Below, piece by piece: positions 37,351 through 45,891 of a stretch of 64,000 nt of DNA. Under the pieces are notes generated by a model that was given only the letters and a program-made list of their open reading frames with translations, did no database searches and was not told the origin of the DNA. Source of the stretch: Serratia silvae (GTDB lineage: Bacteria > Pseudomonadota > Gammaproteobacteria > Enterobacterales > Enterobacteriaceae); the NCBI RefSeq assembly GCF_023282985.1, contig NZ_JAGQDC010000012.1, forward strand, positions 101,039 through 165,038, in the 5' to 3' direction. The position numbers and the translations under genes are program-made. The number at the start of each line of letters is the position of its first letter. The first letter of the stretch is position 1.

Positions 37351-38673
37351 ATGCAAGCCACCATCGCACCCCCTTTAGACGCCGAAGCCGCGTCCACACC
37401 GGTTAACTCCCGGGGAAAAGTCATCGTCGCCTCTCTGGTCGGTACCGCCATCGAGTTCTTTGATTTCTATATTTATGCCACTGCTGCAGTGATCGTCTTC
37501 CCGCATATCTTCTTCCCACAGGGCGATCCTGCGGCCGCCACGCTGCAATCGCTGGCCACCTTCGCCATCGCCTTTGTGGCGCGGCCAATCGGCTCTGCCC
37601 TGTTCGGCCACTTCGGCGATCGCGTCGGGCGTAAGGTCACCTTGGTTGCTTCACTGCTGACCATGGGGATTTCCACCGTGCTGATCGGCCTGCTGCCAAG
37701 CTATGAAACCATTGGCATCCTTGCACCGATCCTGCTGGCGCTGGCACGCTTTGGCCAAGGCCTGGGTCTGGGTGGCGAATGGGGCGGTGCCGCGTTGCTG
37801 GCCACCGAGAATGCACCTGCCAACAAGCGTGCGCTGTACGGCTCTTTCCCACAGTTGGGTGCACCGATCGGTTTCTTCTTCGCCAACGGCACCTTCCTGC
37901 TGCTCTCCTGGTTGCTGACCGATGAGCAGTTCATGACCTGGGGCTGGCGCGTGCCGTTTATCCTCTCTGCCGCGCTGGTGCTGGTTGGTCTGTATGTGCG
38001 TATTTCGCTGCATGAGACCCCGGTTTTTGCCAAGGTAGCCAAGGCGGGCAAACAGGTGAAGGTTCCGCTCGGGACTCTGCTGAGCAAGCACAAAAAGGCC
38101 ACCATCCTGGGTACCTTCATCATGCTGGCTACCTATACGCTGTTCTACCTGATGACCGTTTACTCCATGACCTACGGCACGGCCGCAGAGCCGTTGGGGC
38201 TGGGCTATTCGCGTAACAGCTTCCTGTGGATGCTGATGGTGGCGGTGATTGGCTTTGGCGTGATGGTGCCGATCGCCGGTTTGCTGGCCGATGCCTTTGG
38301 CCGCCGCAAGACCATGATTGTCATCACCCTGTTGATGATCGGCTTTGCCTTCCTGTTCCCGAGCATGCTGGGTTCCGGCAATCAGCTGTTGGTGATGGCT
38401 TTCCTGCTGCTTGGGCTGAGCATTATGGGCCTGACCTTTGGCCCGATGGGCGCACTGCTGCCTGAACTGTTCCCAACCGAAGTGCGCTACACCGGAGCCT
38501 CGTTCTCGTATAACGTGGCCTCGATCCTGGGGGCTTCGGTTGCACCTTATATTGCTACCTGGCTGGCCAACAACTATGGGCTGTTCTACGTTGGCATGTA
38601 CCTGGCGGCCATGGCCAGCCTGACGCTGATCGCGCTGCTGCTGATGAAAGAAACCCGCCACACGTCGCTGTAA
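37351..38673 (+). CDS. yhjE: MFS transporter YhjE (metabolite:H+ symporter family)
   Basis: A 440-residue twelve-helix major facilitator. The family signatures are GTAIEFFDFYIYATAAVIVF (helix 1), FGHFGDRVGRKVTLVASLL (loop 2-3), ARFGQGLGLGGEWGGAALLA (helix 4) and LADAFGRRKTMIV (loop 8-9). These place it with the metabolite:H+ symporters such as ShiA and ProP-type carriers. The substrate of YhjE is unknown. The position after yhjD is as in E. coli. A GC-rich inverted repeat (GGCCCCC / GGGGGCC, about 38682-38703) follows the stop. Confidence 0.92.
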   Translation: MQATIAPPLDAEAASTPVNSRGKVIVASLVGTAIEFFDFYIYATAAVIVFPHIFFPQGDPAAATLQSLATFAIAFVARPIGSALFGHFGDRVGRKVTLVASLLTMGISTVLIGLLPSYETIGILAPILLALARFGQGLGLGGEWGGAALLATENAPANKRALYGSFPQLGAPIGFFFANGTFLLLSWLLTDEQFMTWGWRVPFILSAALVLVGLYVRISLHETPVFAKVAKAGKQVKVPLGTLLSKHKKATILGTFIMLATYTLFYLMTVYSMTYGTAAEPLGLGYSRNSFLWMLMVAVIGFGVMVPIAGLLADAFGRRKTMIVITLLMIGFAFLFPSMLGSGNQLLVMAFLLLGLSIMGLTFGPMGALLPELFPTEVRYTGASFSYNVASILGASVAPYIATWLANNYGLFYVGMYLAAMASLTLIALLLMKETRHTSL

Positions 38674-38764
38674 TCCTCTTCCGGCCCCCTGCCTATGGGG
38701 GCCGTTTGTCTGCTGTCACAAATCCCGGCTATGCTATCTCTCCCTTTGCTGAGGAAACCTACCT

Positions 38765-39514
38765 ATGTCGTTGCGCCGTTGGCTCTGTTTGTCTGTTGCG
38801 TTGCTGGCGATTATCGTTATTGCCGCCTATTTCTGGCTGAAACCGGCCCACCCGGATGCGCTGTGGCATATCGTCAGCCAGCAGTGCCTACCTAATCAGC
38901 AGCAAAACCATAATCCGGCCCCCTGTGCACAGGTGGATGAGCAGGCAGGGTTCGTGGTGCTGAAAGACCGCAATGGGCCGTTGCAGTACCTGTTGATGCC
39001 AACGGCCAAAATCACTGGCATCGAAAGCCCGCAGGTATTACAGCCCGACACCGCCAACTTCTTCACCTTAGCCTGGCAGGCCAGGCATTTTATGGCGGAT
39101 AAACTCGGTAAACCGATCGACGATGCCGCTATCTCGCTGGCGATCAACTCCGAATATGGCCGTACGCAAAATCAGCTGCATATTCATATCTCCTGCCTGC
39201 AACCAGCGGTAAAAAACCGGCTGGCTCAGCTGCATGGGGATTTCAGCGAAAGTTGGCAACCGCTGCCAGGGGGATTGCTGGGGCATGATTATTTGGCACG
39301 GCGCGCCAGTGCCGCAGAGCTGAAGCAGCTTGGAGCATTCCGTTTGTTGGCTCAGGGCGTTGAAGGCGCTGGTGAAAACATGGGTAGCTACGGTATGGCG
39401 ATGACGGCCTTGCCAGGAGGGGATTTCCTACTGCTGGCCGTGAAACGTAACCTGTGGCAGCTGAATCTGGCCTCAGCCGAGGAGATCCAGGATCACAGCT
39501 GCTCATCCTGGTGA
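38765..39514 (+). CDS. cdh: CDP-diacylglycerol diphosphatase
   Basis: Membrane-anchored enzyme that hydrolyses CDP-diacylglycerol to phosphatidate and CMP. The 249-residue protein has one N-terminal helix (about 5-25) and a HIT-like domain whose catalytic motif is QNQLHIHISCL (about 139-149), preceded by AQVDEQAGFVVLKDRNGP. The ribosome site GAGG is 8 bases before the ATG. In E. coli cdh lies near sbp and tpiA; here it sits between yhjE and pdeH, so the gene has moved relative to E. coli. Confidence 0.92.
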   Translation: MSLRRWLCLSVALLAIIVIAAYFWLKPAHPDALWHIVSQQCLPNQQQNHNPAPCAQVDEQAGFVVLKDRNGPLQYLLMPTAKITGIESPQVLQPDTANFFTLAWQARHFMADKLGKPIDDAAISLAINSEYGRTQNQLHIHISCLQPAVKNRLAQLHGDFSESWQPLPGGLLGHDYLARRASAAELKQLGAFRLLAQGVEGAGENMGSYGMAMTALPGGDFLLLAVKRNLWQLNLASAEEIQDHSCSSW

Positions 39515-39691
39515 CGTTCCCAGTTAACGCCCAGATCGCCACGAATAGCAAACGGGCGCTGCAGCTCGTTTGCCTGTTCTTGTCATAACAGCTCCCTTGA
39601 GGCGATAGCTCACTGACCCAATTGAGGGACACAGCCTACTTAAAAGCCTAGTCGAGGATAGGCCAGAGTTCACGCCTTGGGAACTAATGGG

Positions 39692-40492
39692 TTAGTGGGT
39701 GGGGGCAATAAACCGCGTAGGCAGCGTTTTCAGCTGGTCAAAATGTGCAGGGCGGCTAAGGTAATAGCCTTGGGCTGCAAACGCGCCAGAGCGCTGTACC
39801 AGCCGCCATTCCTGCTCTGTTTCTACCCCTTCGACAATCACCCCGTCGCTGTGCTGACTCATTAGGCGCACCAGGGTAAAAAACAACTGGATACCCTCAT
39901 CGCTTTGCTTGAGCAGCATAAACAGTTCGCGAGCCACCTTGATATACTGATAGCGCCAACTGCTGACCGCAGAGAAATTCGCCAGCCCGCTGCCAAAATC
40001 GTCCAACCACAGGCGCTCCGCCCCGGGGATATGCTGCAGTGGCCCATTCAACGCCCTGTCTGCCTGCTCCACCAGCTCAAAACGCAGGTAAGGCATGAGG
40101 CTGATTTGCCGCTGTATCGCCGGGTGCCGCTGTAGGGCCTGCAAGGCCTTGCCGTCGATATTGATGGAGACCATCAGCGCATGGCGGGTAAACATGGCTT
40201 GCCATTGCTGTAGTAAATGGAGCTGTTCCTGAATGACCGCCAGACGCTGGCGTAACCCCAGCGCGGCAAAGTAGTCCTCTGGGGACACGGGTTTGCCCGG
40301 TGCCGCCGGATGATGCACCGCCGTAAGCAACTCCACCGCCAGCAGTTTGCCGCAGGTGCGGTAAATGGGTTGGAAAGTATACAAACGCCGACACTGCCGC
40401 CAGTAGCGGAACACTTTGGCGCGCTGCCAGGCGGCAAACAATGGCGTCAGTAAACCAGAGATCATGTTGGTTATCATCGGTACTATCGCCAT
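39692..40492 (-). CDS. pdeH: c-di-GMP phosphodiesterase PdeH (YhjH)
   Basis: Stand-alone EAL-domain phosphodiesterase of 266 residues, the main c-di-GMP hydrolase that favours swimming in E. coli. The motif is the PdeH variant AVELLTAVHHP (ELL in place of EAL). Other catalytic blocks are MVSINIDGKAL, LRFELVEQ, LWLDDFGSGLANFSAVS and GVIVEGVETEQEW, followed by GYYLSRPA. The first ATG fits the mapped promoter distance, but no strong ribosome site is visible, so a later ATG (40477 or 40465) is possible. It is divergent from the tautomerase and kdgK, near the E. coli arrangement. Confidence 0.92.
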   Translation of the reverse strand: MAIVPMITNMISGLLTPLFAAWQRAKVFRYWRQCRRLYTFQPIYRTCGKLLAVELLTAVHHPAAPGKPVSPEDYFAALGLRQRLAVIQEQLHLLQQWQAMFTRHALMVSINIDGKALQALQRHPAIQRQISLMPYLRFELVEQADRALNGPLQHIPGAERLWLDDFGSGLANFSAVSSWRYQYIKVARELFMLLKQSDEGIQLFFTLVRLMSQHSDGVIVEGVETEQEWRLVQRSGAFAAQGYYLSRPAHFDQLKTLPTRFIAPTH

Positions 40493-40536
40493 TAGGGAAT
40501 GGAAACGATAATGTTGCCTGAAATTCGTCGATCTTG

Positions 40537-40563
40537 TTATCGGCAGCGCACAATAAAACTTTA
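40537..40563 (-). promoter_or_regulatory. Sigma-28 (FliA) promoter of pdeH
   Basis: On the minus strand TAAAGTTT (40556-40563) and GCCGATAA (40537-40544) are separated by exactly 11 bases, a perfect match to the flagellar class-3 consensus. It lies about 45 bp upstream of the pdeH start and places the gene in the flagellar regulon, as known in E. coli. Confidence 0.92.
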
Positions 40564-40610
40564 AGCCCCGTTCAAAGCCCTCTACATTAAGCCATTACCC
40601 GTCCTAAAAT

Positions 40611-40734
40611 TACCCTATGGATTTCAAGTTGCAGCTAGGCGACAAGCTCGTTCATCCCCAGGAGCTTACTTTTCGTAAGTGACTGGGGTGGGCGAGCGCA
40701 GGTAACAACGCTGCAGCTTGAAAGACGACGGGTA
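40611..40734. repeat. ERIC repeat, copy 1
   Basis: 124-bp element with inverted ends TACCCTATGGATTTCAAG and CTTGAAAGACGACGGGTA and the ERIC core CCCCAGGAGCTTAC - GTAAGTGACTGGGGTG. It lies between the pdeH promoter and the tautomerase gene. Confidence 0.9.
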
Positions 40735-40762
40735 AGCGTTTTTATAACAAGAGGAAAGTAGA

Positions 40763-40966
40763 ATGCCCTACGTAAATATCAAAATTACCCGCGAGGGTGC
40801 AACCGCGGAGCAGAAAAAACAGCTAATCGCTGGCGTTACCCAGCTGTTGGTCGATACGCTCGGCAAAAACCCCGCCACTACCGTGGTGGTAATCGATGAA
40901 GTGGAAACCGATAACTGGGGGATTGGTGGTCAATGCGTCACCGATCTGCGCGCGGCGGCCAAGTAG
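40763..40966 (+). CDS. 4-oxalocrotonate tautomerase-family protein
   Basis: A 67-residue protein that begins with the catalytic Pro after the initiator Met (MPYVNIKITREG), the hallmark of small tautomerases working as multimers. The length and the AEQKKQLIAGVTQLL helix fit the 4-OT family. The physiological substrate is unknown. It has an AGAGGAAAG ribosome site and stands between an ERIC element and kdgK. Confidence 0.88.
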   Translation: MPYVNIKITREGATAEQKKQLIAGVTQLLVDTLGKNPATTVVVIDEVETDNWGIGGQCVTDLRAAAK

Positions 40967-41119
40967 TTTTCCTTCCTCAGCGGCGGGAAACCACGCGTTT
41001 CCCGATCACGATCATAAACTAATTAAAACGCTGTTTTATTCCTATTGACTCGCTTCGCCCTTGCGTTGAGACTGGACGTATTCGCAGCAACCAGACTCAT
41101 TATCAAGTCAGGGATTATC

Positions 41120-42052
41120 ATGAACAGCAAAAACCTCGCCGTGATCGGCGAATGCATGATCGAACTGTCGCAGAAAGGCGCCGATCTCAGCCGTGGATTC
41201 GGTGGCGACACTCTCAACACTGCCGTCTATATCACCCGCCAAGTGCCGCAACAGGCGCTGAACGTGCATTACGTCACCGCACTTGGCACCGACAGCTTCA
41301 GCCGGGAAATGCTGCGAGCCTGGCAGCAGGAGCAGGTGAAAACCGATCTGATCCAGCAGTTGGATAACAAGCTACCGGGATTGTACGTGATCGAAACCGA
41401 CGCTACCGGCGAGCGCACCTTCTATTATTGGCGCAACGATGCTGCCGCCCGCTACTGGCTAGATGGCGCGCAGGCAGAGAGCCTGTGCGCCCAACTGGCG
41501 CAGTTTGATTACCTGTATCTGAGCGGTATTAGCGTGGCGATCCTCAACCCTGCCAGCCGGGAAAAACTGCTGACCCTGCTGCGCCGATGCCGGGCCAACG
41601 GCGGTAAAGTGATCTTCGATAACAACTATCGGCCACGGCTGTGGCAAAGCCAGCAAGAGACTCAGCAGGCCTATCGCGAGATCCTGGCCTGTACCGACAT
41701 CGCCTTCCTGACGCTGGATGATGAAGATTTACTATGGGGCAAACAACCAGTTGAGCAGGTGGTAAGCCGTACCCGCGACTTTGGCGTGGGTGAGATAGTG
41801 ATTAAGCGTGGCGCAGATTCCTGCCTGGTGTTTAGCGCCGATGGGGAAACCCACGACGTACCGGCGGTCAAACTGCCAAAAGAGAAAGTGATTGATACTA
41901 CCGCCGCCGGGGATTCCTTCAGCGCCGGCTATCTGGCTGTGCGCCTGACCGGCGGTGATGCAGTTAGCGCGGCCAAACGTGGCCACCTGACCGCCAGCAC
42001 GGTGATCCAGTATCGCGGGGCTATTATCCCACGCGAGGCAATGCCGCAATAA
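41120..42052 (+). CDS. kdgK: 2-dehydro-3-deoxygluconokinase
   Basis: Sugar kinase of the PfkB family that phosphorylates KDG to KDPG in pectin and hexuronate breakdown. The 310-residue protein has GECMIELSQKG and GFGGDTLNTAVYITRQ (substrate side), DNNYRPRLWQ, and the C-terminal PfkB signature IDTTAAGDSFSAGYLAVRL with the catalytic Asp (about residue 258). I start at the ATG of MNSKNLAVIGE, as in E. coli KdgK; the frame runs 25 codons upstream. A GC-rich inverted repeat (GGAGGCGGG / CCCGCC) follows the stop. Confidence 0.93.
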   Translation: MNSKNLAVIGECMIELSQKGADLSRGFGGDTLNTAVYITRQVPQQALNVHYVTALGTDSFSREMLRAWQQEQVKTDLIQQLDNKLPGLYVIETDATGERTFYYWRNDAAARYWLDGAQAESLCAQLAQFDYLYLSGISVAILNPASREKLLTLLRRCRANGGKVIFDNNYRPRLWQSQQETQQAYREILACTDIAFLTLDDEDLLWGKQPVEQVVSRTRDFGVGEIVIKRGADSCLVFSADGETHDVPAVKLPKEKVIDTTAAGDSFSAGYLAVRLTGGDAVSAAKRGHLTASTVIQYRGAIIPREAMPQ

Positions 42053-42197
42053 TTCCAGTTCCTGAACCGAATAGGAGGCGGGGCCACTCCCGCCGTCCTC
42101 TCATTCCACTGTATGTACGGTTTCATATACGGAGATTCAAGTTATTCGGCGAAGTTGGTTTCGCATCTAGTATTGCGAGCAATCCCAGCCAATCCCG

Positions 42198-42761
42198 TCA
42201 CTTGGGCGCAAACGGCTTCTTAACCAAGATGATATAAGGAAGCACAAAGAAATAAATGAAATTCAGTACGATGATAAGGTACAGTGCTAACATCCAAATG
42301 GCTGAAAAAAGTGCAAAGAAGAACGGCTGGAAGCCGAAAATTCGGTACATTCTGTTGTGCTGCGACAGATCTGTCACAGAAAAGTAGCTCATGTAAATAA
42401 TGAGAGCCGTCAGTAATATAAAACCTATCGTTGTCATACAAAGATACAGAATTGAAAATGTATTCTTAATTCCAGACTTTGATTTAATTACAGCTTCTTT
42501 ACCAACGATAACCATAACGTAAACGGACAGGAAAGGGGTAGTGACAGCTACATAATTACTAATCACTTTCGCTGTAAAAGGAAAGAGCTCAGAGGTGAAG
42601 CCAACCATCCCTAAAAAAAACTTATCTAGGAATTGGTTCAATGACATATAAAATTCGGAGTTAGGAACCTCCGGAATAACAGTCGAGAATAAAAAAACAG
42701 GAATCAGGCTCATGAACATAAATCGATAGGGGATATTAATTGGCTTTGATACACCATCCAT
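42198..42761 (-). CDS. Probable colicin immunity membrane protein
   Basis: A 187-residue integral membrane protein with about four hydrophobic segments (about 13-32, 60-90, 100-135, 150-180), the plan of immunity proteins against pore-forming colicins, which block the pore in the inner membrane. I start at the ATG after GGAGAAGGAG; the frame is open 16 codons further upstream. It follows the colicin gene by 88 bases on the same strand, whereas immunity genes for pore-forming colicins are usually transcribed from the opposite strand. I recognise no specific family; the role is inferred from place and topology. Confidence 0.65.
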   Translation of the reverse strand: MDGVSKPINIPYRFMFMSLIPVFLFSTVIPEVPNSEFYMSLNQFLDKFFLGMVGFTSELFPFTAKVISNYVAVTTPFLSVYVMVIVGKEAVIKSKSGIKNTFSILYLCMTTIGFILLTALIIYMSYFSVTDLSQHNRMYRIFGFQPFFFALFSAIWMLALYLIIVLNFIYFFVLPYIILVKKPFAPK

Positions 42762-42849
42762 TACCTTCTCCTTCTCCAATTTCATTAAATGAAGAAAAGT
42801 ATAGCACAATGAAAAGCGAGGAGCAGCACTCCCCGCTAATTTATTTAAT

Positions 42850-43794
42850 TTAACGTGTGATCACCCAATTATTAATCTGCTCTGCACGCTCAGGATCAAA
42901 GAAAGCCCCCGCCATCGCTGCTATAAGCGCGACACCAATGGTACTCACTGCAACCGGAACTGCGACAAACGCAGCAATGACAGCAAACACTGCGGCAGCG
43001 ATGGCTCCAGCGGCTGTAGAAGCAGCTGCACTTAACCCAATGGCTTCCAATTGTAACATAAATGGCGACCAATCATTTCGCACGTAACCATCAATTGCTG
43101 CATAGATGAGCTTATTGACATTCACCGCCATAGATAAGACACCAAAGGAACGAGCCAGTCGTGACAAGTTATCGCCAAACACCTTGGCATCGGTATAAAT
43201 CAACGCAAGTTTTAACGCATTTCTATCAGCCGAATTCAGGGCAAACTTGGGATTACTTCGGACTTTTTCAAATATGGCCATTGCCTGCTGATAGTTTTTT
43301 ATTTTTTTTCCTTTGATATTAGCCTTTAAGCCTTCCAAGGTGGCTTTATATTGTTGTCCATATTTTTCGATAGTTGATTTATTGAAGGCACTAACAAAAA
43401 GTAGTAAGTCCTCAACCTGCCCCCTTGCCATATTAACGCGATTCTGTTCGTTATCCATGCGTTCCGTACCGGAAAGAGCACGAACTCCTGTAACCGTTGT
43501 ATTATTATAATCAACGGCATACATTAAGCCAAAAATGCTAACGTTATAACATGTCGCCCCGGAGTCTAGATACATATTTTGGGCTTTATACGCCACCTTA
43601 GAGCTAACGCCAGATGATGAACTGCCATTACCACTATTACCATTACCAGAACCGCCTCCCCAATGAACTCCAGAACCACCACTGCTGCTCGATGAGTCAT
43701 CCGCGAAGGAAACGGAATATTTTCCATTACCAAAACTTGCATTCACAGCATCTTGTACATGCCCAATATTTGCATTATCGTATGAATTACCCAT
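42850..43794 (-). CDS. Compact pore-forming colicin-like bacteriocin
   Basis: A 314-residue bacteriocin. The N-terminus is serine/glycine-rich with GGSGVHWGGGSGNGNSGNG (about 39-57), which closely resembles the Tol-dependent translocation region of E-group colicins (GSGIHWGGGSGHGNGG). A short middle segment (about 65-125) must contain the receptor-binding part. The last about 190 residues match the colicin A/N pore domain: KYGQQYKATLEGLKAN, SADRNALKLALIYTD, NDWSPFMLQLEAIG, then a long alanine-rich hydrophobic hairpin (about 255-295) and the FDPERAEQINNWVI end. AT-rich codon use and no lysis gene in view. No LexA box is present upstream, so SOS control is doubtful. Confidence 0.85.
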   Translation of the reverse strand: MGNSYDNANIGHVQDAVNASFGNGKYSVSFADDSSSSSGGSGVHWGGGSGNGNSGNGSSSSGVSSKVAYKAQNMYLDSGATCYNVSIFGLMYAVDYNNTTVTGVRALSGTERMDNEQNRVNMARGQVEDLLLFVSAFNKSTIEKYGQQYKATLEGLKANIKGKKIKNYQQAMAIFEKVRSNPKFALNSADRNALKLALIYTDAKVFGDNLSRLARSFGVLSMAVNVNKLIYAAIDGYVRNDWSPFMLQLEAIGLSAAASTAAGAIAAAVFAVIAAFVAVPVAVSTIGVALIAAMAGAFFDPERAEQINNWVITR

Positions 43795-44126
43795 GATACA
43801 TCCCCTTATTTAATAATTTGAACCTTAATAATTATTATTAAGGCAGACTTATTATCCTGGGGAAATCAGCTCAAATAAATAAAACTGAGTTTTGTAGAAG
43901 ATGGCACAACAATTCATACTGACCTATCACACTAGAACTATTTATTCGATTGCACCTCCGTTTAGATATGGTACCTAGTTTAACGCTTCCCGTTAATACA
44001 ATAGCAATTGTGTGAAATTAAACCCTTAATTTAACGAGAACGTTTATTTTTTACCATTTACTATTCAACCAAAGTTAAAGACAGGCCCATTGAGGCGCAG
44101 TGCGCCACACCAGGCCCAAAAATGCG
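43795..44126 (-). other. AT-rich upstream region of the bacteriocin gene
   Basis: About 330 bp with no gene. A perfect 21-bp palindrome lies at 43823-43843. No CTGT-N8-ACAG LexA site was found. The composition recovers near 44090, marking the right edge of the bacteriocin island. Confidence 0.45.
43823..43843. promoter_or_regulatory. Perfect 21-bp palindrome upstream of the bacteriocin
   Basis: Arms CCTTAATAAT and ATTATTAAGG around a single T, 28 bp upstream of the bacteriocin start codon. It is a plausible regulator-binding site where repression would block transcription or ribosome access. Confidence 0.55.
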
Positions 44127-44156
44127 AAAGGCCAGCAACTATGCTGGCCTTTTTAG
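44127..44156. terminator. Hairpin downstream of ilvC
   Basis: AAAGGCCAGCA / TGCTGGCCTTT stem with ACTA loop; T-rich on the plus side and CTTTCGCATTTTT on the minus side, about 90 bases beyond the ilvC stop. It probably ends ilvC transcription. Confidence 0.65.
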
Positions 44157-44248
44157 TTGGTCCGGTAAATCGAGCCGATCTGAATGGGCGCAGCATACAG
44201 CTGCCCCTACGGTTTCATACCTCGCATTCGACCCAATTGGTACGGGTT

Positions 44249-45724
44249 TTAGCCGGCTACCGCGATACGTTTCATATCGGTCATATAACCACGCAGTTTG
44301 CGGCCAACGGATTCGATTGGGTGGTTGCGCACCGCTTCGTTCACGTCACGCAGCTGCGCGTTGTCAACGGTGGTACCAGCAACAGATTTACCCAGATCGC
44401 CCGCCTGCAGAGTGGTCATGAACTCTTTCAGCAACGGTACCGCCGCATAAGAGAACAGGTAGTTACCGTATTCTGCGGTATCGGAGATCACCACGTTCAT
44501 TTCATACAGACGCTTACGTGCGATGGTGTTGGCGATCAGCGGCAGCTCATGCAGTGATTCGTAGTAAGCAGATTCTTCGATGATGCCTGAATCCACCATG
44601 GTTTCGAAGGCCAGCTCAACGCCCGCTTTCACCATTGCTACCATCAGTACGCCATTGTCGAAGTATTCCTGCTCGCTGATTTTACCTTCAAACTGTGGCG
44701 CGGTTTCGAAAGCGGTTTTGCCGGTCTCTTCACGCCAGGTCAGCAGTTTCACATCGTCTGCGGCCCAGTCTGCCATCATACCGCTGGAGAACTCGCCAGA
44801 GATGATGTCGTCCATGTGCTTCTGGAACAGCGGAGCCATGATGCCTTTCAATTGCTCAGACAGTGCATAGGCACGCAGTTTCGCTGGGTTGGACAGGCGA
44901 TCCATCATCAGGGTGATGCCGCCCTGCTTCAGCGCTTCGGTGATGGTTTCCCAGCCGAACTGGATCAGTTTTTCTGCGTAAGCTGGGTCGGTACCTTCAG
45001 ATACCAGCTTGTCGAAGCACAGCAGAGAACCCGCTTGCAACATACCGCACAGGATGGTCTGCTCGCCCATCAGGTCAGATTTCACTTCTGCCACGAAGGA
45101 AGATTCCAGCACGCCTGCACGGTGGCCGCCGGTGGCTGCTGCCCATGCCTTGGCAATCGCCATGCCTTCGCCTTTTGGATCGTTTTCCGGGTGAACCGCG
45201 ATCAGCGTTGGCACACCAAAGCCACGTTTGTATTCTTCACGCACTTCGGTACCTGGGCACTTAGGTGCAACCATCACGACGGTGATGTCTTTACGAACCT
45301 GCTCACCAACTTCAACGATGTTGAAGCCGTGGGAGTAGCCCAGCGCAGCACCGTCTTTCATCAGCGGCTGTACGGCACGAACTACGGAGGTGTGCTGCTT
45401 GTCTGGAGTCAGGTTAACTACCAGATCGGCCTGCGGGATCAGATCTTCATAAGTGCCCACCTTGAAGCCGTTCTCGGTGGCTTTGCGCCATGAGGCACGC
45501 TTCTCGGCAATCGCTTCTTTACGCAGCGCATAAGCCACGTCCAGGCCGGAATCACGCATGTTCAGACCCTGGTTCAGACCCTGAGCACCACAGCCGACAA
45601 TCACCACTTTTTTCCCTTTCAGGTAACCGGCTTCATCCGCAAATTCGTCACGCGCCATGAAACGGCACTTACCCAATTGCGCCAACTGCTGACGCAGGTT
45701 CAATGTGTTGAAATAGTTAGCCAT
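44249..45724 (-). CDS. ilvC: Ketol-acid reductoisomerase
   Basis: Second enzyme of isoleucine-valine synthesis: it isomerises and reduces acetolactate or acetohydroxybutyrate with NADPH and magnesium. At 491 residues it is the long class II form. Motifs are the Rossmann turn [20 protein letters not shown] (about 38-57), [12 protein letters not shown], the metal-binding [13 protein letters not shown] (about 217-229) and [12 protein letters not shown]. It is divergent from its activator gene ilvY, with a candidate operator between them. A C-terminal duplication of the knotted domain is expected for this class. Confidence 0.97.
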   Translation of the reverse strand: MANYFNTLNLRQQLAQLGKCRFMARDEFADEAGYLKGKKVVIVGCGAQGLNQGLNMRDSGLDVAYALRKEAIAEKRASWRKATENGFKVGTYEDLIPQADLVVNLTPDKQHTSVVRAVQPLMKDGAALGYSHGFNIVEVGEQVRKDITVVMVAPKCPGTEVREEYKRGFGVPTLIAVHPENDPKGEGMAIAKAWAAATGGHRAGVLESSFVAEVKSDLMGEQTILCGMLQAGSLLCFDKLVSEGTDPAYAEKLIQFGWETITEALKQGGITLMMDRLSNPAKLRAYALSEQLKGIMAPLFQKHMDDIISGEFSSGMMADWAADDVKLLTWREETGKTAFETAPQFEGKISEQEYFDNGVLMVAMVKAGVELAFETMVDSGIIEESAYYESLHELPLIANTIARKRLYEMNVVISDTAEYGNYLFSYAAVPLLKEFMTTLQAGDLGKSVAGTTVDNAQLRDVNEAVRNHPIESVGRKLRGYMTDMKRIAVAG

Positions 45725-45851
45725 GGTGATGCTCCAGTTAATGTTGTGTCGTGCAATATTATTCTCATCCCAACCCTGTCGGTACGGGACCCGTTGAAAC
45801 CAATGTATAACAGGAATTGCGTTGCTTAAATTGATATATTACGAACGTGAC

Positions 45852-45868
45852 GTTGCAATTTCTGCAAC
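45852..45868. promoter_or_regulatory. Candidate IlvY operator
   Basis: Inverted repeat GTTGCA - ATTTC - TGCAAC between divergent ilvC and ilvY. The related sequence TTGCGTTGC occurs about 35 bp further towards ilvC (near 45818). E. coli IlvY binds tandem operators here and activates ilvC when acetolactate-type inducers accumulate. Confidence 0.6.
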
Positions 45869-45891
45869 ACCCCGCTGCGAGCGTACTGATT

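Noticed and set aside
37651..38661. Open frame of about 330 codons antisense to yhjE
   Set aside because: Low-complexity Gln/His-rich translation mirroring hydrophobic codons of a membrane protein; not a real protein.
43795..44080. Search for a LexA (SOS) box upstream of the bacteriocin
   Set aside because: No CTGT-N8-ACAG site was found by eye; only the 21-bp palindrome stands out.
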